A DNA stretch of 41,911 nucleotides from CAMBDS01 sp964355675 (GCA_964355675.1 CAYHEC010000028.1:1-41911), one strand, 5' to 3'. Counted from the first letter of the stretch, positions 17,541-25,748 are shown. Made by a program: numbers and translations. Notes: generated by a model from the letters alone, not told the origin.

Positions 17541-18122
17541 ATGGGTGCTGTAGATGTTGGCGGCGCCAAACCTGCTGGCGGCGGCGCGACAAAAGGATGG
17601 AAACGGCCAAGGGTCCATATCAGGATCGACATGACGCCTATGGTCGATATCGCCTTTCTATTGTTGATTTTCTTCATGGTAACAACAGTTTTTCGCCTGC
17701 CACAAGCGATGGAAATGGCTCTGCCTGAGAACGATCCCGACAAACCTCCTGTCACTATGAAAGTCTTTGAAAAGAAACTATTGACTGTCATAGTTATGCA
17801 TATCGACGGAAAAGACTCGGCCGCCTATATGATTGGTACCGAAAGACCAACTCCCATCGCCTGGGACAGCCTTCGCACCAAACTCACCGAAAGACGTGAG
17901 ATTTACGGCGACAGTCTGACGGTACTTGCCAAAATTGACCGCAAGGCGAGCTATAATGCAATGGTCACCCTCGTCGATGAATTCAATGTTGCCAAGACGA
18001 CTCGCTTCACCATTGATAAATACACGACTCTGGACGATTCGCTGATGCGTTCCGCAGGGTTCGCAACCATGGGTCCGGAGGGCTTACCATCCCCAGCCTT
18101 TGAGGCGGAAGCACAACAATGA
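17541..18122 (+). CDS. exbD2: ExbD-type transport protein, copy 2
   Basis: At 193 residues it has the same membrane motif as copy 1 (IDMTPMVDIAFLLLIFFM, aspartate D36), preceded by a Gly/Ala-rich 20-residue leader (GAVDVGGAKPAGGGATKGW). The periplasmic domain (~55-193) is divergent from copy 1 and ends AKIDRKASYNAMVTLVDEFN, then a longer tail. Paired ExbD genes are usual in FCB operons and may form heterodimers in the ExbB pentamer. No good ribosome-binding site precedes the ATG (AACGGATAAATAA), possibly because the repeat element ends immediately upstream. An internal start is unlikely because the TM motif begins at residue ~30. Confidence 0.93.
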   Translation: MGAVDVGGAKPAGGGATKGWKRPRVHIRIDMTPMVDIAFLLLIFFMVTTVFRLPQAMEMALPENDPDKPPVTMKVFEKKLLTVIVMHIDGKDSAAYMIGTERPTPIAWDSLRTKLTERREIYGDSLTVLAKIDRKASYNAMVTLVDEFNVAKTTRFTIDKYTTLDDSLMRSAGFATMGPEGLPSPAFEAEAQQ

Positions 18123-18186
18123 TTCAGAAAATCAGCTCGTATCACATAGTGAGCCGAATTGTACCAAACAACATCAGGAGTTTATC

Positions 18187-18930
18187 ATGAACTTCTACGA
18201 GGAACTTGCCGCGGGGCGCTACGGGTCGTTTGAGTTAAAGAAAAAGGTAGGCCCTAATCTGTTATGGGGACTGCTGTTCAGCTTTTTCGCCCACACGCTC
18301 ATTATCTCTACACCTTATATCATCACTTTGTTTCAGCATGAAGAAGTGATCCCGCCCCCGTTAAGGGTGATCGATATGTCAACCCTGCTCAAATTGAAGA
18401 GTCAGCAGGATACTCCCGACCAAGTTAAGATAGCTCTACCCAAGCTTGCCGCGCCTCCAGTTGCGGCAATACCCATAGCTGTCGATCAAGACGAGGTCGC
18501 TGAAGATCCAATGATGATGCCATCCCAGATGGATCTGATTGCCTCGATAACCAGCGGTGGAGATGCCTCGCTCGAAATTGGCTCCGGTGAAGAAATTATT
18601 ATCAATGAAGATGATCCCGACGCTATCCCAAGCTCCGATAAATTCATCCCCATCGAAATTGCACCGATGCCATTGGAAAACAATCCTATGCCTACTTATC
18701 CCAAGAATATTGGCGACGTAGGTATCCAAGGCAAGGTTATCGTCCGAGCTTACGTTGATAAAACTGGAATCATCAAAGATTACAAGATCATCGCCGCCAA
18801 ACCGGAAAAATTGGGCTTCGAAGAGGAGGTAATGAAGGTGATTATGAAATGGAAATTTACACCAGCCATCCAGAATAAAAAACCTATTGGCGTTTGGGTC
18901 GATATTCCATTCACGTTCAAGGTTGAGTAA
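18187..18930 (+). CDS. tonB: TonB-family energy-transducing protein
   Basis: Using ATG 18187 gives 247 residues. This start is preferred over one 87 nt upstream because CAGGAG lies 7 nt before it, and because the upstream one would overlap exbD2 and add an unlikely N-terminus. After a basic cytoplasmic stretch comes a membrane anchor (~24-48, LLWGLLFSFFAHTLIIS), then a Pro/acidic-rich periplasmic spacer (~55-160). The C-terminal TonB domain (~160-247) is recognisable from PTYPKNIGDVGIQGKVIVRA through KWKFTPAIQNKKPIGVWV. It spans the periplasm and transmits ExbBD energy to TonB-dependent receptors. The receptor at 26254 is a plausible partner. It is the last large gene of the operon. Confidence 0.93.
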   Translation: MNFYEELAAGRYGSFELKKKVGPNLLWGLLFSFFAHTLIISTPYIITLFQHEEVIPPPLRVIDMSTLLKLKSQQDTPDQVKIALPKLAAPPVAAIPIAVDQDEVAEDPMMMPSQMDLIASITSGGDASLEIGSGEEIIINEDDPDAIPSSDKFIPIEIAPMPLENNPMPTYPKNIGDVGIQGKVIVRAYVDKTGIIKDYKIIAAKPEKLGFEEEVMKVIMKWKFTPAIQNKKPIGVWVDIPFTFKVE

Positions 18931-18996
18931 TAACTTGGCGATATGCATATGCAACGGTTTGCTTCGTAGTACATTGGCAAACCTGAGTTCATCCTC

Positions 18997-19191
18997 ATGA
19001 GTAAATGGTATCGCATACCCTTCGCGGTCGGTTTCGTTGTCTTCGGAATAGCCATCCTTATGGGATGGCTTTTTCCACAAATACCCTCCGAGACTGGACT
19101 CCGATTCATGCTGGGATTAATTGTGATTATGATGGGAATCTATCGGTTTGTCAGCGGAGGTGCGTACAGCAATCGTGAGCGAAGATATTAG
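18997..19191 (+). CDS. Small two-helix membrane protein, unknown
   Basis: 64 residues with two hydrophobic segments (~7-27 IPFAVGFVVFGIAILMGWLF and ~35-53 LRFMLGLIVIMMGIYRFVSG) and a basic tail (SNRERRY). It sits 66 nt after tonB on the same strand. Its layout (two helices joined by a short Pro loop, IPSETG) is typical of small membrane proteins found beside TonB operons in related bacteria, though I cannot assign a function. The ribosome-binding site is weak. Composition supports a real gene. Confidence 0.65.
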   Translation: MSKWYRIPFAVGFVVFGIAILMGWLFPQIPSETGLRFMLGLIVIMMGIYRFVSGGAYSNRERRY

Positions 19192-19296
19192 TGGACCAGA
19201 ATGATAAGGCTCTTGATTGAGGAAAATGATCCACCAAAACTCAAAACATCTATACTTGAGTGAGACCGGATCGAAATCACTATATATGAGCAACTC

Positions 19297-19317
19297 CGTC
19301 GCATTACTCATGCGACG
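19297..19317. repeat. CGTCGCAT hairpin
   Basis: Arms CGTCGCAT and ATGCGACG around a 5-nt loop; the same stem recurs at 20085-20105. It may end the exb operon transcript. Confidence 0.75.
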
Positions 19318-19372
19318 ATTATTATTATGCCTTGATCTATTTCTCACTTTCGCAACAATGTTTTGAATATAT

Positions 19373-19401
19373 TTGGAATTACTACTGTTTATTCCTAATT
19401 T
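19373..19401 (+). promoter_or_regulatory. Candidate promoter of the RRM-protein leader
   Basis: TTGGAA (19373-19378), 17-nt spacer, TAATTT (19396-19401). Predicted start is near 19409. Confidence 0.45.
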
Positions 19402-19408
19402 GTTTACT

Positions 19409-19679
19409 GACAGACTTCAGGTCGCGACGATAGAAATGCGCCCACAGGTTTAAGGGAATTTCCCTGCCTTTCTACGCTGCCGTTCGATTATTGGTCGGTC
19501 ATCCGTTCGAGGTCCGAGTACGGGGAGGGCGCCCCCTATACGCAACGGCTCACGGAATGTCCGTCGATCCCAAGTTCAAGGCACTCACGTCACGAACGGA
19601 TGGCCCAAACGGGTCCCCACCGATTGTCCCTTAGAGCCTTCTATCCCAAGACGACGATTTTCATTTTAGGAGTATGATT
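19409..19679 (+). ncRNA. Long structured 5' leader or separate small RNA upstream of the RRM gene
   Basis: About 270 nt between the candidate promoter and the RRM start hold no coding frame but strong pairing. A 13-bp stem joins GGTCATCCGTTCG (19497-19509) to CGAACGGATGGCC (19593-19605). Inside it are GGGG-AGGGCG-CCCC and ACGGA-ATG-TCCGT. Upstream, TAGAAA and TTTCTA flank a GGGAATTTCCC hairpin. GC content is higher than in the flanks. This could be an autoregulatory leader or a stable RNA. I do not match it to a known family. Confidence 0.45.
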
Positions 19680-19991
19680 ATGGGTCGCAGGCTCTATGTC
19701 GGCAACCTCGCCTTCACAGTTAACACTGACCAGCTTCGCAAACTCTTTTCAGAGCAAGGCGAAGTAGTTGAAGCAAATTGCATCACTGACCGTATGACCG
19801 GTCGTTCCAAGGGTTTCGGATTTGTCGAAATGGCTACCGAAGAGGGCGCCAAGAAAGCTATCGAAGCGCTGAACGAACGTAACCTCGACGGTCGCAATAT
19901 GATTGTTAACGAAGCGCGCGAGCGCGACGCCGCTCCCCCCCGCTCTGGTGGTGGAGGCTTCGGCGGCGGTGGCCGTGGACGCGGTAGATAG
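19680..19991 (+). CDS. RRM-type RNA-binding protein with Gly-rich tail
   Basis: 103 residues from ATG 19680, chosen because AGGAG lies 7 nt before it; an ATG two codons earlier is too close to the ribosome-binding site. One RRM domain fills residues ~3-78, with RNP2 LYVGNL near the N-terminus and RNP1 KGFGFVEM around residue 44. The rest is a Gly/Arg-rich tail (SGGGGFGGGGRGRGR). Such small proteins bind single-stranded RNA and are linked to cold response or mRNA fate in cyanobacteria and other phyla. A strong terminator follows. The unusually long structured leader suggests post-transcriptional control, possibly autoregulation, which is inference. Confidence 0.95.
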   Translation: MGRRLYVGNLAFTVNTDQLRKLFSEQGEVVEANCITDRMTGRSKGFGFVEMATEEGAKKAIEALNERNLDGRNMIVNEARERDAAPPRSGGGGFGGGGRGRGR

Positions 19992-20014
19992 AAATCTCTT
20001 CGATTGGATCAAAG

Positions 20015-20046
20015 TCCCGCCCTTAGAAATAGGGGCGGGATTTTTG
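20015..20046 (+). terminator. Rho-independent terminator of the RRM gene
   Basis: Stem TCCCGCCC / GGGCGGGA with a 9-10 nt loop, followed by TTTTT. Confidence 0.9.
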
Positions 20047-20084
20047 TAGCCAATTTAAGAAACCCGCTAGTTGCGACTACGTGC

Positions 20085-20147
20085 CGTCGCATGTCTCGTG
20101 CGACGCGCTACAAGGGACAATGCTGTCACACGGGACGTGTGACAGCA
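20085..20147. repeat. Two adjacent hairpins (CGTCGCA and TGCTGTCACACG stems)
   Basis: 20085-20105 pairs CGTCGCA with TGCGACG. 20121-20147 pairs TGCTGTCACACG with CGTGTGACAGCA around GGA. Both stems have relatives elsewhere in the window (19297; 17396, 39057, 39992). The gap 20047-20344 otherwise holds no recognisable gene. Confidence 0.88.
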
Positions 20148-20344
20148 CACAAGAATGTAATTATTTTTTTATTTTGACGCTCTTACACTACCAAATTAAC
20201 GAACAATCCGTATCACTGATGTTAGCTATTGGTCAAACTGAAGACCAAAACGCCGACCTCATCTCAAAACCGTTAAAATTCCTTCAAGACCATTAATTTA
20301 ATCGGTAAGCCGACATCTCCTCTAAAATAAACCTCCAAGCTTCC

Positions 20345-21289
20345 ATGGGCGCAAGTCTTTGGCAGATCACTAATAGCCTTATCCCACTCATCGGGACGCT
20401 GATTCTGATGTATTTTTCATTGCGAGTCTCTTATTTCCTGACTTTGATACTCAGCGTACTCGCCGCAGGCTTCGTTGCACGACTCTTCATCATCCAACAT
20501 GATTGCGGACATTACTCATTCTTTAAAACTCGCCGTGCCAACGACATCACCGGCTGGCTTATAAGCAACATCACTATAATCCCCTATTTTTACTGGCGAA
20601 AGCAACACGCTATTCATCACGCCACCACCGGCAACCTCGACAAGCGAGGTCATGGTGATATGACCCTTTATACCGTAAATGAATATCTGGCATTACCGAA
20701 ACTCGACCGAATAAGGTATCGCATATACCGAAACCCCTACATGTTTATGATCCTCGGACCAGCGCTATTGATGTTGTTTTTTAACCGAATCGTTCGCGAC
20801 CGAACCCATACAACCCGGGGAGAGCGATTTAATGTTCATCTCTCCAATATATTGATAGTCGTTCTATATGGACTGTTAGGATGGGTATTCGGATTCAAAA
20901 CCGTGGCGCTCATTTTTATTCCGATCCACTGGCTATCAAGCGCGGCTGGAGTCTGGCTTTTCTATGTACAACACCAGTTTGATCCTGCCTACTGGAAACG
21001 TGGCGCCAATTGGAGCTATGACAAGGCCGCACTCTACGGCAGTAGTTACCTGAAATTGCCAAAACTACTCCAATGGTTCACGGGAAATATCGGCTTTCAT
21101 CATATCCACCACTTGAAGATATCTGTCCCAAATTACCGGCTCCAGCGCGCCTTCGAATCGTCACCCGATTTCCAGAATGTCCATACCCTTACGTTTTGGA
21201 GCAGTTTCAAAACAATGTTTTTGAGCCTTTGGGACGAAGAGAAGGAGCGATTGATCACGTTCGGAGAACTCCGCCGAAGTGATTCATAA
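20345..21289 (+). CDS. Membrane fatty-acid desaturase
   Basis: This 314-residue integral membrane di-iron enzyme introduces a double bond into acyl lipids. All three histidine boxes of the desaturase family are present: HDCGH (52-56), HAIHH (88-92) and HHIHH (252-256). Hydrophobic segments lie at ~12-50, ~68-83, ~133-148, ~168-205. The overall layout resembles delta-12/omega-6-type bacterial desaturases. The N-terminus is short: relatives usually have ~40 residues before a segment like SLWQITNSLIP, and an in-frame stop lies at about 20309 with no better start. A ribosome-binding site is not evident. The gene may have lost its original 5' end or use an unannotated start. Electron donor is unknown. 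Confidence 0.92.
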   Translation: MGASLWQITNSLIPLIGTLILMYFSLRVSYFLTLILSVLAAGFVARLFIIQHDCGHYSFFKTRRANDITGWLISNITIIPYFYWRKQHAIHHATTGNLDKRGHGDMTLYTVNEYLALPKLDRIRYRIYRNPYMFMILGPALLMLFFNRIVRDRTHTTRGERFNVHLSNILIVVLYGLLGWVFGFKTVALIFIPIHWLSSAAGVWLFYVQHQFDPAYWKRGANWSYDKAALYGSSYLKLPKLLQWFTGNIGFHHIHHLKISVPNYRLQRAFESSPDFQNVHTLTFWSSFKTMFLSLWDEEKERLITFGELRRSDS

Positions 21290-21319
21290 TGTAAGTTACT
21301 ATAATATTTCATGTTGTAT

Positions 21320-21342
21320 CTGATAAATCGTCGATTTATCAG
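21320..21342. terminator. Hairpin after desaturase gene
   Basis: Arms CTGATAAATCG and CGATTTATCAG, 31 nt after the stop. No T run, so it may be another dispersed palindrome. Confidence 0.5.
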
Positions 21343-21462
21343 GTCAACACGATTCGAAAATCTTCCCACTCAAATTTGCATATCCCTGCCTGCAAAGCTA
21401 TATTAATCAATAGCTCATTTCTATTTCCTTCCCCGATCACCAAATCTCCATCAGAGACAACC

Positions 21463-23586
21463 ATGCCAAAGCGATTGTTTTTCCTCCTCTTATTATCAGC
21501 TCTTGCAATTCCATCCCTTGCTGATGACTTCGGTTTTAGGCCTGTCAGCTCAATTTACTCCTTTTGGGGCGAGCCCTGGGCTGTCACCTTCCACGAAGGT
21601 TACGCCTATGTTTCCTACCGGCCGGGAGGGCTGGTGATCCTCGACGTTACCGAGCCAGATCAGCCGCAGTTTGTCAGGCAAATTCCTTCATTACACGCCC
21701 CAGAAAGATCCACCTTCTGGAATGGTTTCCTTTACCTGATAGATCAGGGCGAAGGATTAATCATCTATGATCTCTCCAACCCATCGGAACCTGCTGAAGT
21801 AGGCAGATTCGAGACCCAATACTTTCTCGTCGATATAGTCCTGAAAGATACGATTGCCTTCCTTCCCGCCGTAGAATCCGGAGTCTTGATTCTTGATGTC
21901 TCGAATCCGGCTGAGCCAGAGCAAATCTCACGTTTGCGAACGGGATCAATCGTCGGCAGTGTTGCGGTGAATGATACGTTGTTGTTCGTAGATCGTTCGC
22001 CGGCAGGTTTTCAGGTATGGAATATATCAGATCTGGCAAATCCATCAAGAATATCCACTTATGGAATACAGGCATTTATCTACGGAATGGCTTGTTCGGA
22101 TGGGATCCTGTTTATCTCTTTCGGACGCGACAGCTTCCGCTCGTTCGATATCACAAATCCGGCTAATGTGCAACAAATCGGACTATTCCCTTTCGGAGAT
22201 TACATCACCGGTTTTCAAATTCTCGATAGATGTGCATTCCTTGAAACGTTGACCTTCGGTATGAGAGTGCTGGACATCAGCGATCCTCAGGCTATGGAAT
22301 CGATAGGTTTCGATAACAGCCTCCGCCAAGTGAACGATATCTCTTTCGAAGGAGATTATGGAGTAGTCGCGGCCCAATCCGGCGTCTATTCTTTTGATCG
22401 CACAAATCCCAATGATCCAACACGAGTCGGCCAATTTGAACTGCCCGGCGCAATCGAAATCTCAAAAATCGTTGGTGATCGAGCCTACGTTTCCGCTGGA
22501 GACGCCGGGTTCCGCGTCGTCAATATCAATAATCTGGCGCATCCGGTCGAGCTTGCAGTATTCGATTTGGAAATTAATATAGAAGATATGGAAGTACGTG
22601 ATGGGTATGCATATCTGGCGTGTGGAAGTGGTGGACTGAAGATTCTAAACGTCAACGAACCGTTAAACGATATCCGAATTGTCGCGGAAAGCGCATCGCC
22701 GCATCGGGACTTTGGGATAACGCTATCAGGAAACTACGCTTACATCGCCTGCTATGACAGTTCCCTCCGCATCGTTAATATCGAAGACCCTGAAACACCC
22801 TTCGAAGTTGGAAGAGTAGCCGATCGCTTTGCCATTCGAGCACGCGACGTAGCAGTCAGGGGTAACTTGGTTTATGTAGCCGCCGCGTCACTGGTTGTAT
22901 TCAACATTTCCGACCCAGCCTCACCGTTCCGGGTCGGCTACACCGATACACCCGATGGATATGGAGTCGCTCTGGGGGATTCTGTGGTTTGTATGAGCAC
23001 CAGAGAGGATCTGACAATCTGTACCCTGGCTAATCCACAATCTCCGCGCATTGTCCAACATTTTGCCGCCAACTTCCAGAGACAATCATTCGCTGTCGAA
23101 GGAACCCACGTTTGGCTCGCGGCCGATGGAGCCGTCACTCTCCTTGACATAGCTAATCCCCGTGCTCCGGTGGTCGCAGGACGATACACCACCGGCGGCG
23201 TTCCAATGGACGTAAGTCTCGCGGATGAAGGGATAATTGCCGTAGCCAATCAGGTGAACATGCTGATCCTCGACTGCACTGAGGCGCTCGACGCTTCACA
23301 ACCAATCACTGCACCAATGCCATCCTCGCTTTTTCTGAATTCTTGCTATCCAAATCCTTTCAATGGATCGACAACCATTTTATTCTCTGTTGCTAAATCG
23401 ACTTCCACCCGTTTGACTGTTTACAATACTGCCGGACGAATAGTTGATGAGCTTGTAAATGGTACTATTAGAGCCGGTGAGCACTCCATTATCTGGAACG
23501 CAGAAAAGAATACGGGGGGGATTTATCTGCTTCGTTTGGAGCAGGGAGATGAGGTAGAGACTATGAAAGTGGTGTTGATGAAGTAA
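21463..23586 (+). CDS. Secreted LVIVD-type beta-propeller protein with T9SS sorting domain
   Basis: From ATG 21463 the protein is 707 residues. This start places the signal peptide (PKRLFFLLLLSALAIPSLAD) at the N-terminus; a start 87 nt upstream would bury it. The body is a long array of ~40-45-residue blades with repeated LxILDVSNPAEP-type ends (for example VLILDVSNPAEPEQISRL, FRVVNINNLAHPVELAVF, LRIVNIEDPETPFEVGRV), the LVIVD propeller signature. The C-terminus is a T9SS type A domain: NSCYPNPFNGSTTILFSV to VVLMK. The protein is probably exported across the outer membrane and displayed or released. Its ligand is unknown. The ribosome-binding site is weak. Confidence 0.93.
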   Translation: MPKRLFFLLLLSALAIPSLADDFGFRPVSSIYSFWGEPWAVTFHEGYAYVSYRPGGLVILDVTEPDQPQFVRQIPSLHAPERSTFWNGFLYLIDQGEGLIIYDLSNPSEPAEVGRFETQYFLVDIVLKDTIAFLPAVESGVLILDVSNPAEPEQISRLRTGSIVGSVAVNDTLLFVDRSPAGFQVWNISDLANPSRISTYGIQAFIYGMACSDGILFISFGRDSFRSFDITNPANVQQIGLFPFGDYITGFQILDRCAFLETLTFGMRVLDISDPQAMESIGFDNSLRQVNDISFEGDYGVVAAQSGVYSFDRTNPNDPTRVGQFELPGAIEISKIVGDRAYVSAGDAGFRVVNINNLAHPVELAVFDLEINIEDMEVRDGYAYLACGSGGLKILNVNEPLNDIRIVAESASPHRDFGITLSGNYAYIACYDSSLRIVNIEDPETPFEVGRVADRFAIRARDVAVRGNLVYVAAASLVVFNISDPASPFRVGYTDTPDGYGVALGDSVVCMSTREDLTICTLANPQSPRIVQHFAANFQRQSFAVEGTHVWLAADGAVTLLDIANPRAPVVAGRYTTGGVPMDVSLADEGIIAVANQVNMLILDCTEALDASQPITAPMPSSLFLNSCYPNPFNGSTTILFSVAKSTSTRLTVYNTAGRIVDELVNGTIRAGEHSIIWNAEKNTGGIYLLRLEQGDEVETMKVVLMK

Positions 23587-23643
23587 TTTTATGCTAAACT
23601 TTTTAGGATCTGCTGAATGAGTCGAAAGATAGGCGAAAATGTC

Positions 23644-23709
23644 CAGGCGGACGCCCTCGTCCGCCGTAAGATCAAGCACAGTGAAAGAGCGGACGTGGGC
23701 GTCCGCCTG
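23644..23709. repeat. Paired GGCGGACG hairpins around GATCAAGCAC, copy 2
   Basis: Same layout and orientation as 10306-10371, with the core at 23670-23679. The right-hand hairpin has one change (GTGGGC instead of GAGGGC). It lies just before the lipoprotein gene. Confidence 0.9.
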
Positions 23710-23742
23710 AACTTCAACAAACTTTAATAAGGAGAAATGACC

Positions 23743-25218
23743 ATGACTACCGCCCGAATTATCACAATCCTTGCCGCGATAGTATTCAGCTTTCTACTCT
23801 TCGCCTGCACCGAGAAAACTTACGTCACCAATCCGCCACCGGTAATCCCTGACCTACGCCCGCCGCTTGTCGAATGGGTCTCAGTCACTTCGACAGACAG
23901 TAGTGCCGATTTTAATCGGCACTACTTTACTGTTTCCGACACCGTCACCCTGACCGTCTCCGCCTCCGACCAGTCCGGCATCGACTCGGTCAAGCTTTAC
24001 ATCAACGGTTTTGTTAGCAGTGGGGCGGATAGCTATCCGCCCCACTTCATATTTCTTTGGCCCACCCTTTCCGACTCCGACGGTGTGTACAGCCTCGAAG
24101 CGAGAGCCTGGGATGCTTCCGGTAGCTTGGGCGTCCCGCCCGAGACTGGCAATATGGGTGTCTCCCCCACGCTACTGGTTCACGTCTCGAACACGACACC
24201 GCCACCGCCACCCGATCGCACTCCGCCGGTAATCCGCTGGATTTCTCCAGCTCCCGGAAGCACGATCAGAGATACGGTGGCGCTTGAGTTCGTAGTCACA
24301 GATAGTAGTCATTTGGACAGTATATTAGTATTTATCGATGGGAAAGTTGCTTGGATACTTGCAGAAGCGTCAGACTCTATTTATTCTATACAAATGAACA
24401 GTTGGCGGTGGGTGAACGGAACTAAGATTCTTGAAGTAAGGGCTTACGACGAGGCGGGCAATATCGGGATTGGGAATCCGGTCGGGATGACCATCGACAA
24501 CCACCGCGTGATCTGGGTTCCGGATGACTATGAGACGATACAAGACGCTATAAATGCAAGTGTTGATGGTGATACGGTCAGGGTAAGGGCAGGAACTTAT
24601 CGGGAAGGGGTGCGTTTAATGGGAAAGAACATTTGGTTGGAAAGCGAAGATGGGCCGGAAACGACCTTTATCACTGGCCAGAGAAGAAATGATGGAGTAA
24701 GAGTGTCGGATTCCGAAAAAGCTGATAGAACTTTCCTGAGAGGTTTCACTGTCGAGGGTGAATTTAACGCGATCCAAATTCAACGCACATCCGGACTTAC
24801 TATCCTGAACTGCATAATAAAAGGGAATTTAGAAAAGAATGGTATCGCCTGTGGTCTCGGCACTGTAAATGTTTCGAACTGCATTATGGACGGAACTGAC
24901 TGGGGCGCTCATATTGATTATGCAAAAGGGCGAATTGTTAATTCGATGTTCTTGAACTGCAATATTGGATTGGAAAGTCCTGATGTATATGATCAATGGG
25001 TTGAGTATGGCTGGAATCTCTTTTGGAATAACCAACAGAATTACTCGGCGATTTTAAATCCAAGCGATTCAGACGTTTTAGAAGATCCCGACCTCGTCAT
25101 AGGATCATATAAACTCAGAGATAATTCGCCTGCTATTGACGCAGGCGATCCTACAATATCGGATAAAGATGGGACCCGATCTGATATTGGAATATATGGC
25201 GGTCCCTTCTCTTTTTAG
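23743..25218 (+). CDS. Lipoprotein with Ig-like domains and a parallel beta-helix
   Basis: 491 residues from ATG 23743 (AAGGAG lies 8 nt before it; an ATG two codons earlier is too close). A lipoprotein signal ends at LLFAC, so Cys22 should be lipidated. Two Ig-like modules follow (~40-150 and ~160-250; DRTPPVIRWISPAPGSTI, LEVRAYDEAGNIGIGNPV). Then comes a right-handed beta-helix of the pectate-lyase-like type (~255-490; ETIQDAINASVDGDTVRVRA). Its end, DNSPAIDAGDPT, is typical of such surface proteins. Two perfect palindromes (23900-23925, 24019-24046) lie in frame in the first Ig module, encoding the similar peptides SSADFNRHYF and SSGADSYPPHF. The function is probably cell-surface adhesion or polysaccharide binding; no catalytic motif is seen. 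Confidence 0.92.
   Translation: MTTARIITILAAIVFSFLLFACTEKTYVTNPPPVIPDLRPPLVEWVSVTSTDSSADFNRHYFTVSDTVTLTVSASDQSGIDSVKLYINGFVSSGADSYPPHFIFLWPTLSDSDGVYSLEARAWDASGSLGVPPETGNMGVSPTLLVHVSNTTPPPPPDRTPPVIRWISPAPGSTIRDTVALEFVVTDSSHLDSILVFIDGKVAWILAEASDSIYSIQMNSWRWVNGTKILEVRAYDEAGNIGIGNPVGMTIDNHRVIWVPDDYETIQDAINASVDGDTVRVRAGTYREGVRLMGKNIWLESEDGPETTFITGQRRNDGVRVSDSEKADRTFLRGFTVEGEFNAIQIQRTSGLTILNCIIKGNLEKNGIACGLGTVNVSNCIMDGTDWGAHIDYAKGRIVNSMFLNCNIGLESPDVYDQWVEYGWNLFWNNQQNYSAILNPSDSDVLEDPDLVIGSYKLRDNSPAIDAGDPTISDKDGTRSDIGIYGGPFSF
23900..23925. repeat. In-frame palindrome 1 inside the lipoprotein gene
   Basis: 12-nt arms GTAGTGCCGATT and AATCGGCACTAC with a TT centre. It keeps the reading frame. It resembles the dispersed palindromes in design but has its own stem. 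Confidence 0.9.
24019..24046. repeat. In-frame palindrome 2 inside the lipoprotein gene
   Basis: A 28-nt perfect palindrome, arms AGTGGGGCGGATAG and CTATCCGCCCCACT, 94 nt after palindrome 1. It encodes part of SSGADSYPPHF between the well-conserved LYINGFV and FIFLWPTLSDSDG strands. Confidence 0.92.
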
Positions 25219-25227
25219 GAGGTTGAA

Positions 25228-25581
25228 ATGGCAGAAGCATGGGGAAACCCAGACGATGACAAAAAGAATCAGGATCTTGTCAGTAGCACAAGCTTCAATA
25301 ATGTCCTGAAGGTCAACGACGTCAACAACGCAAATGACGCCAAGATCGCAGCACACTTCATCAACAGCAGTACGAATGCGAATGCGCGGGCGCTTAAGGC
25401 GGAAGGAATGGTTAAGATTGTTGCTTTTAGCGATAATGATCCTAAAACAACTGGGCTGAAGATCGAGAATGTGAGTCTTGGTGACGACGCCAAAGTTGCT
25501 ACATTGATCGGTGGCGGGAATGTGGCGGTTGACATCGATGGGGCGATGAGAAGGTATATCGACGTGTTGGGATGGCACTAA
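25228..25581 (+). CDS. Small Asn/Ala/Asp-rich protein, unknown, coupled to the lipoprotein gene
   Basis: I do not recognise this 117-residue protein. It has no signal peptide or membrane segment. The sequence is rich in Asn, Asp and Ala (VLKVNDVNNANDAKIAAHF, NSSTNANARALKAEG), with beta-strand-like stretches in the second half (MVKIVAFSDND, KVATLIGGGNVAVDIDG). It starts 9 nt after the lipoprotein stop with a very strong ribosome-binding site (AGGAGGT), so it is almost certainly translated from the same transcript. A 15-bp hairpin (25689-25732) beyond its stop may terminate the operon. Being cytosolic beside a surface lipoprotein is odd. It may use a non-classical export route or have another role. 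Confidence 0.75.
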   Translation: MAEAWGNPDDDKKNQDLVSSTSFNNVLKVNDVNNANDAKIAAHFINSSTNANARALKAEGMVKIVAFSDNDPKTTGLKIENVSLGDDAKVATLIGGGNVAVDIDGAMRRYIDVLGWH

Positions 25582-25688
25582 GAAATTAGGGTGGATAGAT
25601 TCCCATTGTTACGGGAAAGCGGAGACAGGATGACATTTTTCCTCTCCGGTGTGTGTTCACTACTTTTAATAAATCTCACTCCAAAATT

Positions 25689-25732
25689 CAAAGTCACAAA
25701 GGATGAATTAAATTTGTTCCTTTGTGACTTTG
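25689..25732 (+). terminator. 15-bp stem terminator-like hairpin
   Basis: Arms CAAAGTCACAAAGGA and TCCTTTGTGACTTTG with a 14-nt A/T-rich loop, followed by TTGTTAAATT. It is 107 nt after the 25228 gene and 16 nt before the next start, so it may end the first unit or act in the leader of the second. Confidence 0.6.
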
Positions 25733-25748
25733 TTGTTAAATTATCCCT

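Noticed and set aside
18100..18186. Longer N-terminus for TonB
   Set aside because: It overlaps exbD2 and lacks a ribosome-binding site, whereas 18187 has CAGGAG.
19409..19679. 6S RNA, tmRNA, SRP RNA or RNase P RNA
   Set aside because: None of the diagnostic segments of tmRNA, RNase P or SRP RNA was found, and the single-bubble 6S layout is not clear.
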